A stretch of DNA of 25,292 nt from Clostridium sp. (GCA_016302185.1 JAEDOC010000016.1:1-25292), one strand, 5' to 3'; counted from the stretch's first letter, positions 14,537 through 23,311 are shown. Numbers and translations: made by a program. Notes: generated by a model not told the origin, from the letters alone.

Positions 14537-17092
14537 TTATTCATAGTATCCCGCTTTCATATTCTTTTTATCAAACACATTCTGATAAATCAGATACTGG
14601 TACTGCTTCAGAAGCTCATCCACGGATGCTCCTCGATCATGCCAGGCGCCCAGCCGGTCAAAATAACCGAAGGAATTCATCGTCGGATACTCCTTCCCCA
14701 GCGTGAGAAGAAAGCGTTCATAGGCATTCATGGGTACACCGGCCTGCTCCAGCAGCAGGGAACGTAAGAAGCCCGGGGAGGTGACAACATGTTCCTTTTC
14801 CTCAATATTAAAATTCGCCCACATCACAAATGTAGCGTAATACCGTCTCTGCGAATCCAGAACGCCATCCCGCTCCAAGAGACTCTGATCCAGAGCATTG
14901 GCAACGCTCTCCTCCACACTTGGCTGATGGTCACCAAACATAAGAAGGATGGTATCCTCTTCTACGTTGGAGAAGTAATCCACCAGCTCCTGAAACGCCG
15001 CATCGGAGGCATGCACCAGCGACAGATATTCCAGAAATGCCGGTGTTTTCAGTTCCTCTGAAAGCGGTTCCACCGTCACGTCCACGGCAGGCTCATCATT
15101 GGAATAGCCGCCGTGATTTTGCATGGTTACGTTAAAAATGAAAAACGGCTTTTCCGGATCCCGTTCTTCATAGAGATAGATGAGGTTCTGAAAATCTGCA
15201 CGATCGCTGATATAGGTACGAAGATATTCCTCACAGGGAAGCTCATCCTCAATGGAATAAAATGGCTCTAATCCCAGCAGCGGATAGGCTTCTGCTCTCC
15301 GGTAGCTGATCGGAAGATACGGGTGATAGGCTGCCGTACTGTACCCGGCATTCCGAAGCTTCCAGGCCAGGGATTGCTGATGACCTCCGACATACTGTAC
15401 ATAAGGGCTGCTCCCCACCGGAAAAAAATACAGACTGTTGCCGGTCAGAAATTCATATTCCGTATTGGCAGTGCCGCCTCCGTAAACGGATGCGAGCACC
15501 CGTCCATGAATGGTATTTTCTGTCAGAGAATGAATATTGGGAAGCGCATCCTGTTCCGTTTCAAATCCGTAGATCTCCGGCATGTCCGCCAGAGTTTCAT
15601 TCATGATCACGATAATGTTAGGGAGCCGCTCTCCTATTGCTCTGACTGCACCGCCTTCGGATCCTACTGTTTCCTGCAGGCCGGTTAAGATGTCCTCTGC
15701 CACCTTCACAGAATATCCTTCCGGTTTCTTGATCTGTCCCATTTTAATAAAAGAAGCAAAAGACAAAAGATATCCGTGATCCCGGCTGATAAATTGAATA
15801 TTCGAAAAATTACCAAAAACCGGAAGATTCGCAAAGACGAACCACCCCAGCATGCCAACCACAAAAGCATTCCCTGCCATCGTTCGAAGCCGGTAACCGC
15901 AGCTCGTCAGACCAAAAGAGGCAGACAGAACAAGAATCGTCACAGCAACTGCGATCACAGCCGCTGCCACCTCCCTGTCCGGAGCAAGCGTATAATTGCT
16001 TATCACGTGAACCGCAGTTCCTGCATTGGCGATATCGAAGTATTCCAGCGGATTATTTCTCAGAATTCCGTAATAATGGTTTGCCACAGTGAGAACAAGA
16101 TATATCAGTGAAGACACAGAAAATGCAAGTGTTCCACGCCGGAGGAAAAAAAGCAGCACCGCCGGTATAAGGGCGCAGAGCAGGAGGTTCAGAATCAGGT
16201 AAAACAGATTCTGAAATTCAAAGCTCATTAAGGTAAGAACCTCAGCCAGGGAAAACCAGAGAAAAGCAAAAGGGATGGTTAAGAGATAGACAAACCAGAT
16301 GTTTTTCCTGCGTTTTTCTGTTCCCAGAGATACAGCCATGATGGAGAACAATTCCAATCCCAACACCAACATCCACCACAGCAGATGCTGACGGCTGATC
16401 CCGTCATAACTCAGCAGCTGCCTTCTCAACAGCCAGAAAAGAATCCCTTTCAATCCGGCCTGGACGATCGCTGATAATAGTATAAAACCCTGTTTTCCCG
16501 CTCTGCTCCGTTTTGCAGAATCATCCTGCCGCTCGGAAAGCAGCCGGTACCAGACCCAAAGCTCCGCTGCCGCCAGGCCCAAAAGGGCCAGTGCTGCCGT
16601 AAACATCAGTTGAAAATCCAGAATAACATCCATCCGACGATTTACGGTAACCGTATCTAAGGTCAGGGCTGTGCCTGTGGCGGTTGCCAGATCCAGCCGC
16701 AGCTCACAGACATTCATACAGCCCTGAGACTTCCAAAAACGCAGAGTTGTTGCGCCATGGGTCAGCGCAGCAGCGCGATAGCCCAGAGAAGGAAGCAGGT
16801 AGATCTGCATATCCGAATCCGGTCCTGACACATGAGAAATCTCCACTGTGACAAAACGGATATTGGCCGGCTGTTCCAGTGCATAGTACACCCATGGATC
16901 ATCCGTCTTCGCCGTCAGTACACCATCCTCGTCCAGAGTAAATTCCTTTAGGTTAGCCCCATTTTCCCCGTATAGCACCTGAGGTTCCAAAGTAAATTGA
17001 CGGAATGTCCGAAGCGTTACTAACGTTCCGCACACATCTAACAGAAGAATGAGCGCTAAAAAAAGTAGAATCAACCGTTTTTTTCTGTGCAT
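14537..17092 (-). CDS. LTA synthase family membrane phosphoglycerol transferase-like protein
   Basis: An 851-residue membrane enzyme of the sulfatase/alkaline phosphatase superfamily, close to lipoteichoic acid synthases. It probably builds or decorates a glycerol-phosphate polymer on the outer membrane face. The C-terminal extracellular catalytic domain (about 490-830) has the metal-site NETLAD near residue 499. The nucleophile Thr541 lies in YGGGTANTEYEFLTGNS, followed by MQNHGGY and FGDHQPS. The N-terminal half has a first helix (6-28), an extracytoplasmic, beta-rich region (about 35-150), then several helices (160-435). The domain between the first and second helices is additional to the short five-helix layout of classical LtaS. 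GGAG lies 9 bases before the ATG. Confidence 0.9.
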   Translation of the reverse strand: MHRKKRLILLFLALILLLDVCGTLVTLRTFRQFTLEPQVLYGENGANLKEFTLDEDGVLTAKTDDPWVYYALEQPANIRFVTVEISHVSGPDSDMQIYLLPSLGYRAAALTHGATTLRFWKSQGCMNVCELRLDLATATGTALTLDTVTVNRRMDVILDFQLMFTAALALLGLAAAELWVWYRLLSERQDDSAKRSRAGKQGFILLSAIVQAGLKGILFWLLRRQLLSYDGISRQHLLWWMLVLGLELFSIMAVSLGTEKRRKNIWFVYLLTIPFAFLWFSLAEVLTLMSFEFQNLFYLILNLLLCALIPAVLLFFLRRGTLAFSVSSLIYLVLTVANHYYGILRNNPLEYFDIANAGTAVHVISNYTLAPDREVAAAVIAVAVTILVLSASFGLTSCGYRLRTMAGNAFVVGMLGWFVFANLPVFGNFSNIQFISRDHGYLLSFASFIKMGQIKKPEGYSVKVAEDILTGLQETVGSEGGAVRAIGERLPNIIVIMNETLADMPEIYGFETEQDALPNIHSLTENTIHGRVLASVYGGGTANTEYEFLTGNSLYFFPVGSSPYVQYVGGHQQSLAWKLRNAGYSTAAYHPYLPISYRRAEAYPLLGLEPFYSIEDELPCEEYLRTYISDRADFQNLIYLYEERDPEKPFFIFNVTMQNHGGYSNDEPAVDVTVEPLSEELKTPAFLEYLSLVHASDAAFQELVDYFSNVEEDTILLMFGDHQPSVEESVANALDQSLLERDGVLDSQRRYYATFVMWANFNIEEKEHVVTSPGFLRSLLLEQAGVPMNAYERFLLTLGKEYPTMNSFGYFDRLGAWHDRGASVDELLKQYQYLIYQNVFDKKNMKAGYYE

Positions 17093-17117
17093 TCTGCGAG
17101 TCTCCTTTATTCAGACA

Positions 17118-17166
17118 ATAAAAAAACCAGTATGAGCGGATTCCTATTTCCAGCTCATACTGGTTT
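17118..17166 (-). terminator. Terminator of the cytidylate-kinase-like gene
   Basis: Perfect 14-bp arms at 17124-17137 and 17153-17166, followed on the minus strand by a run of T residues (plus 17118-17126 is A-rich). It lies 10 bases past the stop codon. Confidence 0.9.
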
Positions 17167-17175
17167 ATTATAACA

Positions 17176-17823
17176 CTATTTTGCCTCTTTCGCTTCTAAA
17201 AATTCCATTTTCTTTTTTGCGAATTCTTTGATAATTGCGACAGCGCCTTCATAGCCGACAACACTGCTGTTGATGCAGAGATCATAGCTCTTGGAACTTC
17301 CCCATTTCTTACTGGAATAATAATTGTAATAACTGGAACGGCGTTTATCTGTCTTAATCATGATGTCCTTCGCCTTATCTTTCGACACGTTATGCCGCTC
17401 CATCAGGTGTTTTATCTTGTCTTCTTCATTCGCACAGATGAAAACAGATACCATGCCGGGATAATCCGCCAGCGCGTAATCTGCACAACGTCCTACAATC
17501 ACACAGGATTCCTCTTCTGCCAGCTTCTTAATGGCATCAAACTGAGCCAGAAAAACCTTATGGTTGATCGGCATATCCATATATGCGGAAGTATTATAGC
17601 CCATAGAATACGTATCCATGACCAGAGAATACAGAAAGCTGCTGGTTGGCTTCTCGTCGTGCGTCTTAAAAAGCTCTTCGCATAACCCACTGCGTTTTGC
17701 AGCCAATGCCAGAAGCTCTTTATCATAACATTTCACTCCCAGCTCTTCTGCCAGCATCTGGCCAATATGGCGGCCTGAACTTCCACACTCACGTCCAATT
17801 GTAATTACTAAATTCCCCTTCAT
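17176..17823 (-). CDS. Cytidylate kinase-like family protein
   Basis: A 215-residue P-loop kinase-fold protein of the cytidylate-kinase-like family (the CMP kinase-like group of unknown substrate, separate from Cmk proper). The nucleotide-binding segment is LVITIGRECGSSGRHIG (residues 4-20), followed by GVKCYDKELLALAAKRSG. SCVIVGRCADYALADYPGMVSVFICA forms the core strands. The LID-like segment DKRRSSYYNYYSSKKWGSSKSYDLCINSS contains the basic residues typical of this family. The in-frame TTG at 17832 abuts the AAAGGAG site, so the ATG at 17823 (spacing 9) is the likely start. It is monocistronic, with its own promoter and terminator. Confidence 0.87.
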   Translation of the reverse strand: MKGNLVITIGRECGSSGRHIGQMLAEELGVKCYDKELLALAAKRSGLCEELFKTHDEKPTSSFLYSLVMDTYSMGYNTSAYMDMPINHKVFLAQFDAIKKLAEEESCVIVGRCADYALADYPGMVSVFICANEEDKIKHLMERHNVSKDKAKDIMIKTDKRRSSYYNYYSSKKWGSSKSYDLCINSSVVGYEGAVAIIKEFAKKKMEFLEAKEAK

Positions 17824-17877
17824 AAATGCCAACTCCTTTCAAGCCAAGAAACCATCCAGTATCTTGTTGCTGTTATT

Positions 17878-17906
17878 ATTATAACTCAAAAATTCTGAAA
17901 AGTCAT
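17878..17906 (-). promoter_or_regulatory. Promoter of the cytidylate-kinase-like gene
   Basis: Minus-strand TATAAT (plus 17878-17883), a 17-base spacer, and ATGACT as a weak -35 (plus 17901-17906). Confidence 0.6.
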
Positions 17907-17919
17907 CCAATATTTTTTA

Positions 17920-17935
17920 ATTGTTCGTGAACAAT
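17920..17935. promoter_or_regulatory. Palindrome upstream of the cytidylate-kinase-like promoter
   Basis: ATTGTTCGTGAACAAT has 7-bp perfect arms around GT. It lies 13 bases upstream of the -35, so it could be a regulator site. The half-site order is the reverse of a LexA box. Confidence 0.4.
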
Positions 17936-17966
17936 ACCCTCTGTTTGTTTACTTCCATGTGAAATT

Positions 17967-18881
17967 TCAGCTGTTTCTCAATTTTTTCAATAGTTCTTCA
18001 AAATATTCCGGAAGCGGTGCTTTAAACTCCATATACGTTCCGGTTCTGGGATGAATAAAACCCAGGACTCCGGCATGAAGCGTCTGTCCCTGCAGACGGT
18101 AGGGCTGTTTCTCCGGGCCATAGACCGTATCTCCCAGAAGCGGATGTCCAATACTGGCCATATGAACACGGATCTGATGCGTTCGACCCGTTTCCAGGCG
18201 GCATTCAATCAGCGTATATTTGGAAAACCGCTCCAGCACACGGTAATGGGTAATCGCATCACGGCCGTTTTTTGAATGAATACTCATCTTTTTCCGATCA
18301 GTCGGATGGCGTCCGATGGGCGCATGGACAGTTCCCTCCTCTTCTTTTATTACACCAAACACAACTGCATAATAGATTCGGGTGATGGAGTGAATCTTCA
18401 GCTGCTCCGCAATGGCATTATGTGAAAAATCATTTTTGCAGACCACAAGAACCCCTGTGGTATCCATATCGATCCGGTGAACAATCCCTGGCCGCATCAC
18501 ACCATTGATGCCGGACAGCTGATCCCGGCAGTGGTACATCAGCCCGTTGACCAGTGTTCCCGTATAATGACCGGCAGCCGGATGGACCACCATTCCCTTC
18601 GGTTTATTCACAAGAATCAGATCTGCATCTTCGTAGAGGATATCGAGCGGGATATTTTCCGGCTGAATCTCAGCTTCCACCGCCTCCGGTATCTCAAAAC
18701 TGACTCTCTCACCGGCAGATAAGCGGTAGCTGCTTTTCACTGCTTTCCCATCCACCTCTATGAGACCGGATTTCAGCAGCTTCTGAAGAAAGGACCGGGA
18801 AAAATCTTCGCAGCTTTCGGAGAGGTATTTATCAATTCGTGTGCCGGAATCCTCTTCCGGCACCAGATATTCCTGTCTCAA
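17967..18881 (-). CDS. RluD-subfamily pseudouridine synthase
   Basis: A 304-residue RluA-family enzyme that isomerises uridine to pseudouridine in rRNA or tRNA. The N-terminal S4 RNA-binding domain (about 13-62) is followed by the catalytic domain. HRIDMDTTG carries the catalytic Asp138, with RIYYAVVFG, GRTHQIRVHMASIGHPLLGD and the C-terminal LPEYFEELL following. Translation probably starts at a TTG codon at 18881, with AAAGGAG 7 bases upstream inside the last codons of lspA. lspA followed by an RluD-type gene is the Bacillus lspA-ylyB arrangement. A perfect 9-bp hairpin (18841-18863) covers codons 7-14. The exact RNA target is unknown. Confidence 0.93.
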   Translation of the reverse strand: MRQEYLVPEEDSGTRIDKYLSESCEDFSRSFLQKLLKSGLIEVDGKAVKSSYRLSAGERVSFEIPEAVEAEIQPENIPLDILYEDADLILVNKPKGMVVHPAAGHYTGTLVNGLMYHCRDQLSGINGVMRPGIVHRIDMDTTGVLVVCKNDFSHNAIAEQLKIHSITRIYYAVVFGVIKEEEGTVHAPIGRHPTDRKKMSIHSKNGRDAITHYRVLERFSKYTLIECRLETGRTHQIRVHMASIGHPLLGDTVYGPEKQPYRLQGQTLHAGVLGFIHPRTGTYMEFKAPLPEYFEELLKKLRNS

Positions 18882-18883
18882 AT

Positions 18884-19405
18884 CTAAACTCCTTTCATCT
18901 TCCCGGAACGGGGAGAAAGAAATTCCAGCTCCTCTTCGGAATAATAGAAAAAGAACAGAAGAATCAGACAGCAGGTGGCAATCACTACATAGCAGTCAGC
19001 CACATTAAATATAGGAAAATCAATCAGTTTAAAATAGAAGAAATCCACCACATAGCCTTGGGAAAGGCGGTCAATCATATTTCCGGCTGCGCCGGATACC
19101 AGAAGAAACAGGCAGGCGGTCAGCGGAAGATATCTCCGTTTGGAAGGAAGACGATACAATGTCCACAGCACGCCCGCGATCACCACAATAGCAATCAGAA
19201 AGAAAAAGCCCTGACGGCCCTGCAGCATGCCAAAGGCAGCTCCCCTGTTTTCTGAATAGTAAAGCTCAAACACACCGTCCCAGATCACAAAGGGGGACTG
19301 CCCCTTGAGATGGCTGACGGCCAGTGCCTTTGTCCATTGATCCAGTCCAATGCTTACCACCAGACCAAGGAAAAAGAAAACGAGCTGTCGCAATTTTTTA
19401 TTCAT
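18884..19405 (-). CDS. lspA: Lipoprotein signal peptidase (signal peptidase II)
   Basis: Membrane aspartic protease that removes signal peptides from prolipoproteins after lipid attachment. It has 173 residues and four hydrophobic helices. Family boxes are visible: DQWTKALAV (residue 22 onward), ENRGAAFGML (52-61), SGAAGNMIDRL (104-114), then GYVVDFF (Asp121) and FNVADCYV (Asp137), which carry the two conserved catalytic aspartates. GAGGAAGG, overlapping the aroB stop, precedes the ATG. Its stop is two bases from the start of the RluD-type gene, so the two are probably translationally coupled. Confidence 0.97.
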   Translation of the reverse strand: MNKKLRQLVFFFLGLVVSIGLDQWTKALAVSHLKGQSPFVIWDGVFELYYSENRGAAFGMLQGRQGFFFLIAIVVIAGVLWTLYRLPSKRRYLPLTACLFLLVSGAAGNMIDRLSQGYVVDFFYFKLIDFPIFNVADCYVVIATCCLILLFFFYYSEEELEFLSPRSGKMKGV

Positions 19406-19408
19406 AAC

Positions 19409-20536
19409 TCAACCTTCCTCCCGGATAAAATCAAGGGCCGCACTCATCTCTGCCTCAGTAACGGTACGATCCACATAGGCACAGCCAATTTCCTTTAACA
19501 GGATGAATTTAATGACACCGGAATCCATCTTTTTGTCGTTTTTCGATGCAAGGATCACATCTTCTTTTGAAAGACCGGAAACACGAGTAGGAATCCGAAA
19601 CGCATCCAGAGCATCACGGAACCGGAGAACCTCATCCTCAGAAATCATGCCCCGGGCTTCACAGATCTTCATGGCAGCCAGTGAGCCCAGAGCAACACAT
19701 TCTCCATGAAGCAGTTCAAAATCTTTAAGCTTTTCAATCGCGTGTCCCAGCGTATGGCCAAAATTCAGATGCATCCGTTCGCCCTGTTCCTTCGGATCAT
19801 GTTCGACTACTGCGCGTTTGATGCGGTTGCTTCCGGTAACAAGCTTACGCAGAACGGCAGGAGTCCCTGCTTTGATCTCCTCCTGATTGGAAAGAATCCA
19901 TTCATAATAGGTACGATCCTTGATCAAGCCATGCTTGATCACCTCTCCCATACCAGCGGAAAACTGATTCTCCGGCAGCGTCTTTAACGTGCTGATATTC
20001 GTATAAACCAGCTTTGGCATATGAAAGGCACCTACCATATTTTTATAGGATTCAAAATCCACGCCGGTTTTTCCTCCGATGCTGGAATCCACCTCGGAGA
20101 GCAATGTAGTCGGTACCTGTATAAAAGAGATTCCCCGCAGATAAGTCGCAGCCGCAAACCCACAGAGATCCCCCACAACACCGCCGCCCAGGGCGATCAG
20201 CATATCATTGCGGTCGAATCGGTTCAGAATCAGTGTTTCATACAGCTTCTGTACGGTTTTCAGATTCTTGCTGGCTTCTCCGGCCGGAAATACATAAGAA
20301 ATTATCGTTTTGCAGCAGGAGGCCAGAAGATCCTTCACTTCCTTTTCATAAAGCGGAGCTACATTGGAATCTGTTACAATGCAGAGCCGCCGGTTCTCTA
20401 CTCCCAGCTTTTTTATCTCCTCCGGCAGGAAGGAAAAATCCTCCGCCATCACAATATCATAAACCGGTGTATCGTTCATGTGAACCGTCAGCCGGTTCAT
20501 CGTTTCTCTGCCTGTTTCTGTCTTCGGGTTTTCCAT
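19409..20536 (-). CDS. aroB: 3-dehydroquinate synthase
   Basis: Second step of the shikimate pathway: NAD- and metal-dependent cyclisation of DAHP to 3-dehydroquinate. The frame encodes 375 residues. Motifs present are IALGGGVVGDLCGFAAATYLRG (NAD site), QVPTTLLSEVDSSIGGKTGVD, KNMVGAFHMP, GEVIKHGLI, and the metal-binding FGHTLGHAIE. The start is uncertain. ATG at 20536 has no good ribosome site, and ATG at 20500 (beginning MNRLTVHMND) fits the usual family N-terminus better but also lacks a strong site. It leads the aroB-lspA-rluD-type operon; placement of aroB beside lspA reflects operon history rather than shared function. Confidence 0.96.
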   Translation of the reverse strand: MENPKTETGRETMNRLTVHMNDTPVYDIVMAEDFSFLPEEIKKLGVENRRLCIVTDSNVAPLYEKEVKDLLASCCKTIISYVFPAGEASKNLKTVQKLYETLILNRFDRNDMLIALGGGVVGDLCGFAAATYLRGISFIQVPTTLLSEVDSSIGGKTGVDFESYKNMVGAFHMPKLVYTNISTLKTLPENQFSAGMGEVIKHGLIKDRTYYEWILSNQEEIKAGTPAVLRKLVTGSNRIKRAVVEHDPKEQGERMHLNFGHTLGHAIEKLKDFELLHGECVALGSLAAMKICEARGMISEDEVLRFRDALDAFRIPTRVSGLSKEDVILASKNDKKMDSGVIKFILLKEIGCAYVDRTVTEAEMSAALDFIREEG

Positions 20537-20580
20537 CTTAAGTCACATCCATTTCCTGATTTGTATTTTCATTTTTCATA

Positions 20581-20611
20581 GAAAATAAAACAGCCGTATC
20601 GCAGGCTGTTT
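20581..20611 (-). terminator. Terminator of the HlyD-yggS-sepF operon
   Basis: AAACAGCC (20588-20595) pairs with GGCTGTTT (20604-20611) around an 8-base loop, and the minus-strand transcript then enters TTTTATTTTC. It lies about 30 bases past the sepF stop. Confidence 0.82.
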
Positions 20612-20639
20612 CATCCTCGTTTATTTTCTTCTTATGTAA

Positions 20640-21146
20640 TTAAAAGTGGAGATTCATTCCGGAAATATTCAGCGAGCCATCTGCTAACAGTTCCGGAAAA
20701 TCACCGGACAATTCCACTGTCTCCGGTGTCGCGATAAAAATGTAGTTGGAAATCTTCTGCAGATTACCGTTCATGGAATAGGTTGCACCACACGTAAAAT
20801 CAATAATCCGCTGTGCCATCTCCATGTGAATGCCCTCCATGTTCAGAACCACTGCTTTGCCGGCCAGAAGATAATCACAGATCTCTCTGGAATCCTCCAT
20901 GGAGGTCGGTTTAATCAGAGAAACCTCCATACCGCGGCGCATAGGCACCACTTTATTCGAGGATGCACGGGGTAAAAACCGGGGTTTTGGCTCGGGATCC
21001 TCCTCAAAACTGTCTGTATCATCCTCTTTTTTATTGAATAAACGTCTTTTGGCTGGCTTTTCCTCTTCGTAATCTTCCTCATCGAAGTAATCATCGTCAT
21101 CCTCAGTCAAACGCATGGTATCCATGATTTTGTTCAGAAAACTCAT
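20640..21146 (-). CDS. sepF: Cell division protein SepF
   Basis: SepF binds FtsZ and the membrane and shapes the division ring in Gram-positive bacteria. The protein has 168 residues. The N-terminus MSFLNKIMDTMRL is the expected amphipathic membrane helix. An acidic, disordered linker (residues 14-60) follows, then the SepF core domain, KPTSMEDSREICDYLLAGKAVVLNMEGIHMEMAQRIIDFTCGATYSMNG with FIATP. Its ATG overlaps the yggS stop, as expected for the ylmE-ylmF pair. Confidence 0.95.
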   Translation of the reverse strand: MSFLNKIMDTMRLTEDDDDYFDEEDYEEEKPAKRRLFNKKEDDTDSFEEDPEPKPRFLPRASSNKVVPMRRGMEVSLIKPTSMEDSREICDYLLAGKAVVLNMEGIHMEMAQRIIDFTCGATYSMNGNLQKISNYIFIATPETVELSGDFPELLADGSLNISGMNLHF

Positions 21147-21847
21147 TTTCCATTCTCTCCCATCTTTGCCCTGACACCGAATATACCGGTGCCGACTCTA
21201 ATCATGTCTGCCCCTTCCTCAATGGCAACCTCATAATCTCCCGTCATTCCCATCGATAGTACAGCCATATTAACATTATCAATGTTTTTGCTTTTTATGT
21301 CAACATGTAATTGATACAATTTTTGAAAAACGAAACGATTTTCTTCTGAATTCTCTACAAAAGGAGCAATTGTCATAAGCCCCTGAATGTGTACATGGGG
21401 AAATTTGGAAATTTCCCGTGCTGCCTCTTCTGTTTCTTCCGGAGCAAATCCAAACTTGCTCTCCTCTCCGGCTACATTAACTTCAAGAAGAATATCCATC
21501 TCAAGATTCCGTTTGGCTGCTTCCTTCTCAATCTGCTCAGCTAACGCAACCGAATCCACCGAATGAATCATTACCACATGCTCAATGACCTGGCGCACCT
21601 TATTCTTCTGCAGGTGACCAATCATATGCCAGCGAATGTCAGAAGGCAGCTGCGGCACTTTCTCCAGTATCTCCTGCACCTTATTTTCGCCAAAATCTCT
21701 TACACCGGCATCATAGGCCTCCCGCAATAATTCCACCGGCTTCGTCTTGCTGACCGCAATCAGTGTAACCTCTTCTTCTTTTCTTCCGGAGGCAGCACAG
21801 GCGGAACGAATCCGCTCTTTTACTTCTGTTAAATTTTCTTTTACCAT
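21143..21847 (-). CDS. yggS: YggS/YlmE-type PLP homeostasis protein
   Basis: Single-domain fold-type III PLP-binding protein that buffers pyridoxal phosphate and influences amino-acid pools. The chosen start gives 234 residues. The PLP-lysine segment VTLIAVSKTKP is near residue 30, followed by FGENKVQE, WHMIGHLQKNK, HSVDS, EVNVAGEESKFGF, GLMTIAP, and the phosphate-binding LSMGMTGDYEVAIEEGADMIRVGTGIFG. An in-frame GTG lies at 21856, but the AGGTGG ribosome site is placed for the ATG at 21847. It stands between the HlyD-like gene and sepF. Confidence 0.94.
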   Translation of the reverse strand: MVKENLTEVKERIRSACAASGRKEEEVTLIAVSKTKPVELLREAYDAGVRDFGENKVQEILEKVPQLPSDIRWHMIGHLQKNKVRQVIEHVVMIHSVDSVALAEQIEKEAAKRNLEMDILLEVNVAGEESKFGFAPEETEEAAREISKFPHVHIQGLMTIAPFVENSEENRFVFQKLYQLHVDIKSKNIDNVNMAVLSMGMTGDYEVAIEEGADMIRVGTGIFGVRAKMGENGK

Positions 21848-21864
21848 GTTTTCCACCTCGAATG

Positions 21865-23268
21865 TTACTGATATACAATCTGACCTTCTGAAACAGTAGA
21901 TGCATCCAGCACAATATGATCATAAACGGAGAGTCCGTAGCTGGTACCTTTCTCAATAATGTAGTATTCGCCGTTGTTCACCAGAGTCTTTACCAGTTTA
22001 AAAACCGCGTACCCTTTATTGATATTGTACACACCCTCCAGGGAAGCAGTAGGGCCAATCTGGAACCGCTCCTGGGAATCCGGCTTCACAATATAATCTC
22101 CACTCTGTAAAGGTCCGTCGTCCCGTTTATCGACATAATAATAATCATCCGTTGAATTGTAGAGCTCTGCCGGTACAAATACAATGGATGTTTCTCCCGA
22201 CTCCGAATATACTTCTTTATAAAAACCGGATTCCTCCGTGGTTGCATCGCCTCCGTTTGTCAGATAACCGATGGGAATAGTATAGAAATCCTTGCTTGTA
22301 ACGGAAGTTACCGGAATCTTTAAGCCTTCCGCCTCCTCTGTATATACCTCAAAATCCATAAAACGATCGGAGACGAACTGAACCATATAACGGTCAAAAT
22401 CCAGCCGTCCAAAGGCCGTCCCATCAGAGCCGTTAAACTGACTGTAATTTCCTTTCAAAGAAAAATCACAGGAAGACGGCTGAATCGTCAGGGTCTGTTT
22501 CTCAGCAAATTCTTCTTTATCCTGTTCCGTCAGAGGAAAAACAAGCGTCCAGTTCTCCGATGTAATCAGCTTGTACACCGGCGTACCGGCTTCCATCAGG
22601 CTGCCGGATTTGCTGACATTCTTCTGGTAGGTGCTGCGGTCAAAGGATTCGGCGGTAACCGATTCCGGAGATACACTGTCAAAGGAATCCACGGCATAGG
22701 ACACAATCCCGGCCTGGGGCGCATAGATCTGCTGATAACTGATTCCTTCCTGCTGCAGCTGGTTTTCCAGGGTATCCAGCACATTGAAATTCATATACTC
22801 CGCCACAGAAGCCTGCAGAGAATATTTTTCATTATATACCGCGTCAAACCGATCATCGGTGTAGGTCAGACAGAGATTACTCAGCTTCTTCTTCAAATCA
22901 GATAGATTTTCCGGAGAAAGAGCGGCAGAGTCCCCCTGATGCTCTTCCAAAAATTTTCCCAGCTGTCCCGTCTCGTCCAGCGAATAGATTCTGGCTCCTG
23001 CAGAAGCCCGTTTTCCCTCTCTGATATAATAATTAATATTACCGGACTGAGGCGCCGTTCCGACAAGCTCTTCCCGGAAGATTAATCCCGTATAGCTCCT
23101 GTCATTGACAATACTGCCCTCCGTCACCTCATAGAACTGAATCCGATCACGCCGGAAATAGGTAGTCACACTGAAGGTAAGATAGACAAAGATCACGGCA
23201 AACATAATCATACCCACATTGATATTCAACGGCTTCTTATAACGGATAATCTTTTTATTTTTTGCCAT
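21865..23268 (-). CDS. HlyD-like membrane-anchored envelope protein, division-cluster associated
   Basis: A 467-residue protein with a basic cytoplasmic N-terminus, one transmembrane helix (about residues 18-37) and a large extracytoplasmic part. The region after the helix (YEVTEGSIVNDRSYTGLIFREELVGTAPQSGNINYYIREGKRASAGARIYSLD, here read in two halves) resembles the barrel-sandwich half of HlyD-type adaptors. The second half reads YAPQAGIVSYAVDSFD. A helical insert lies between them and a long beta-rich C-terminus follows. No transporter gene is adjacent, so an efflux role is not supported by context. It instead leads an operon with yggS and sepF, which suggests an envelope or division role (inference). 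AAGGAGG is 13 bases before the ATG, longer than usual. Confidence 0.8.
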   Translation of the reverse strand: MAKNKKIIRYKKPLNINVGMIMFAVIFVYLTFSVTTYFRRDRIQFYEVTEGSIVNDRSYTGLIFREELVGTAPQSGNINYYIREGKRASAGARIYSLDETGQLGKFLEEHQGDSAALSPENLSDLKKKLSNLCLTYTDDRFDAVYNEKYSLQASVAEYMNFNVLDTLENQLQQEGISYQQIYAPQAGIVSYAVDSFDSVSPESVTAESFDRSTYQKNVSKSGSLMEAGTPVYKLITSENWTLVFPLTEQDKEEFAEKQTLTIQPSSCDFSLKGNYSQFNGSDGTAFGRLDFDRYMVQFVSDRFMDFEVYTEEAEGLKIPVTSVTSKDFYTIPIGYLTNGGDATTEESGFYKEVYSESGETSIVFVPAELYNSTDDYYYVDKRDDGPLQSGDYIVKPDSQERFQIGPTASLEGVYNINKGYAVFKLVKTLVNNGEYYIIEKGTSYGLSVYDHIVLDASTVSEGQIVYQ

Positions 23269-23311
23269 GTTCCCGATATGCCTCCTTTCCTTCCATTCTT
23301 TTCCCTTTAGT

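Noticed and set aside
17920..17935. The palindrome considered as a fifth LexA box
   Set aside because: Its half-sites are ordered GTTC then GAAC, the reverse of the GAAC-N4-GTTC SOS box, with only two bases between them.
20021..20581. A 186-codon plus-strand frame opposite aroB
   Set aside because: Antisense to well-conserved aroB motifs, with no recognisable domain. It is explained by codon bias of the real gene.
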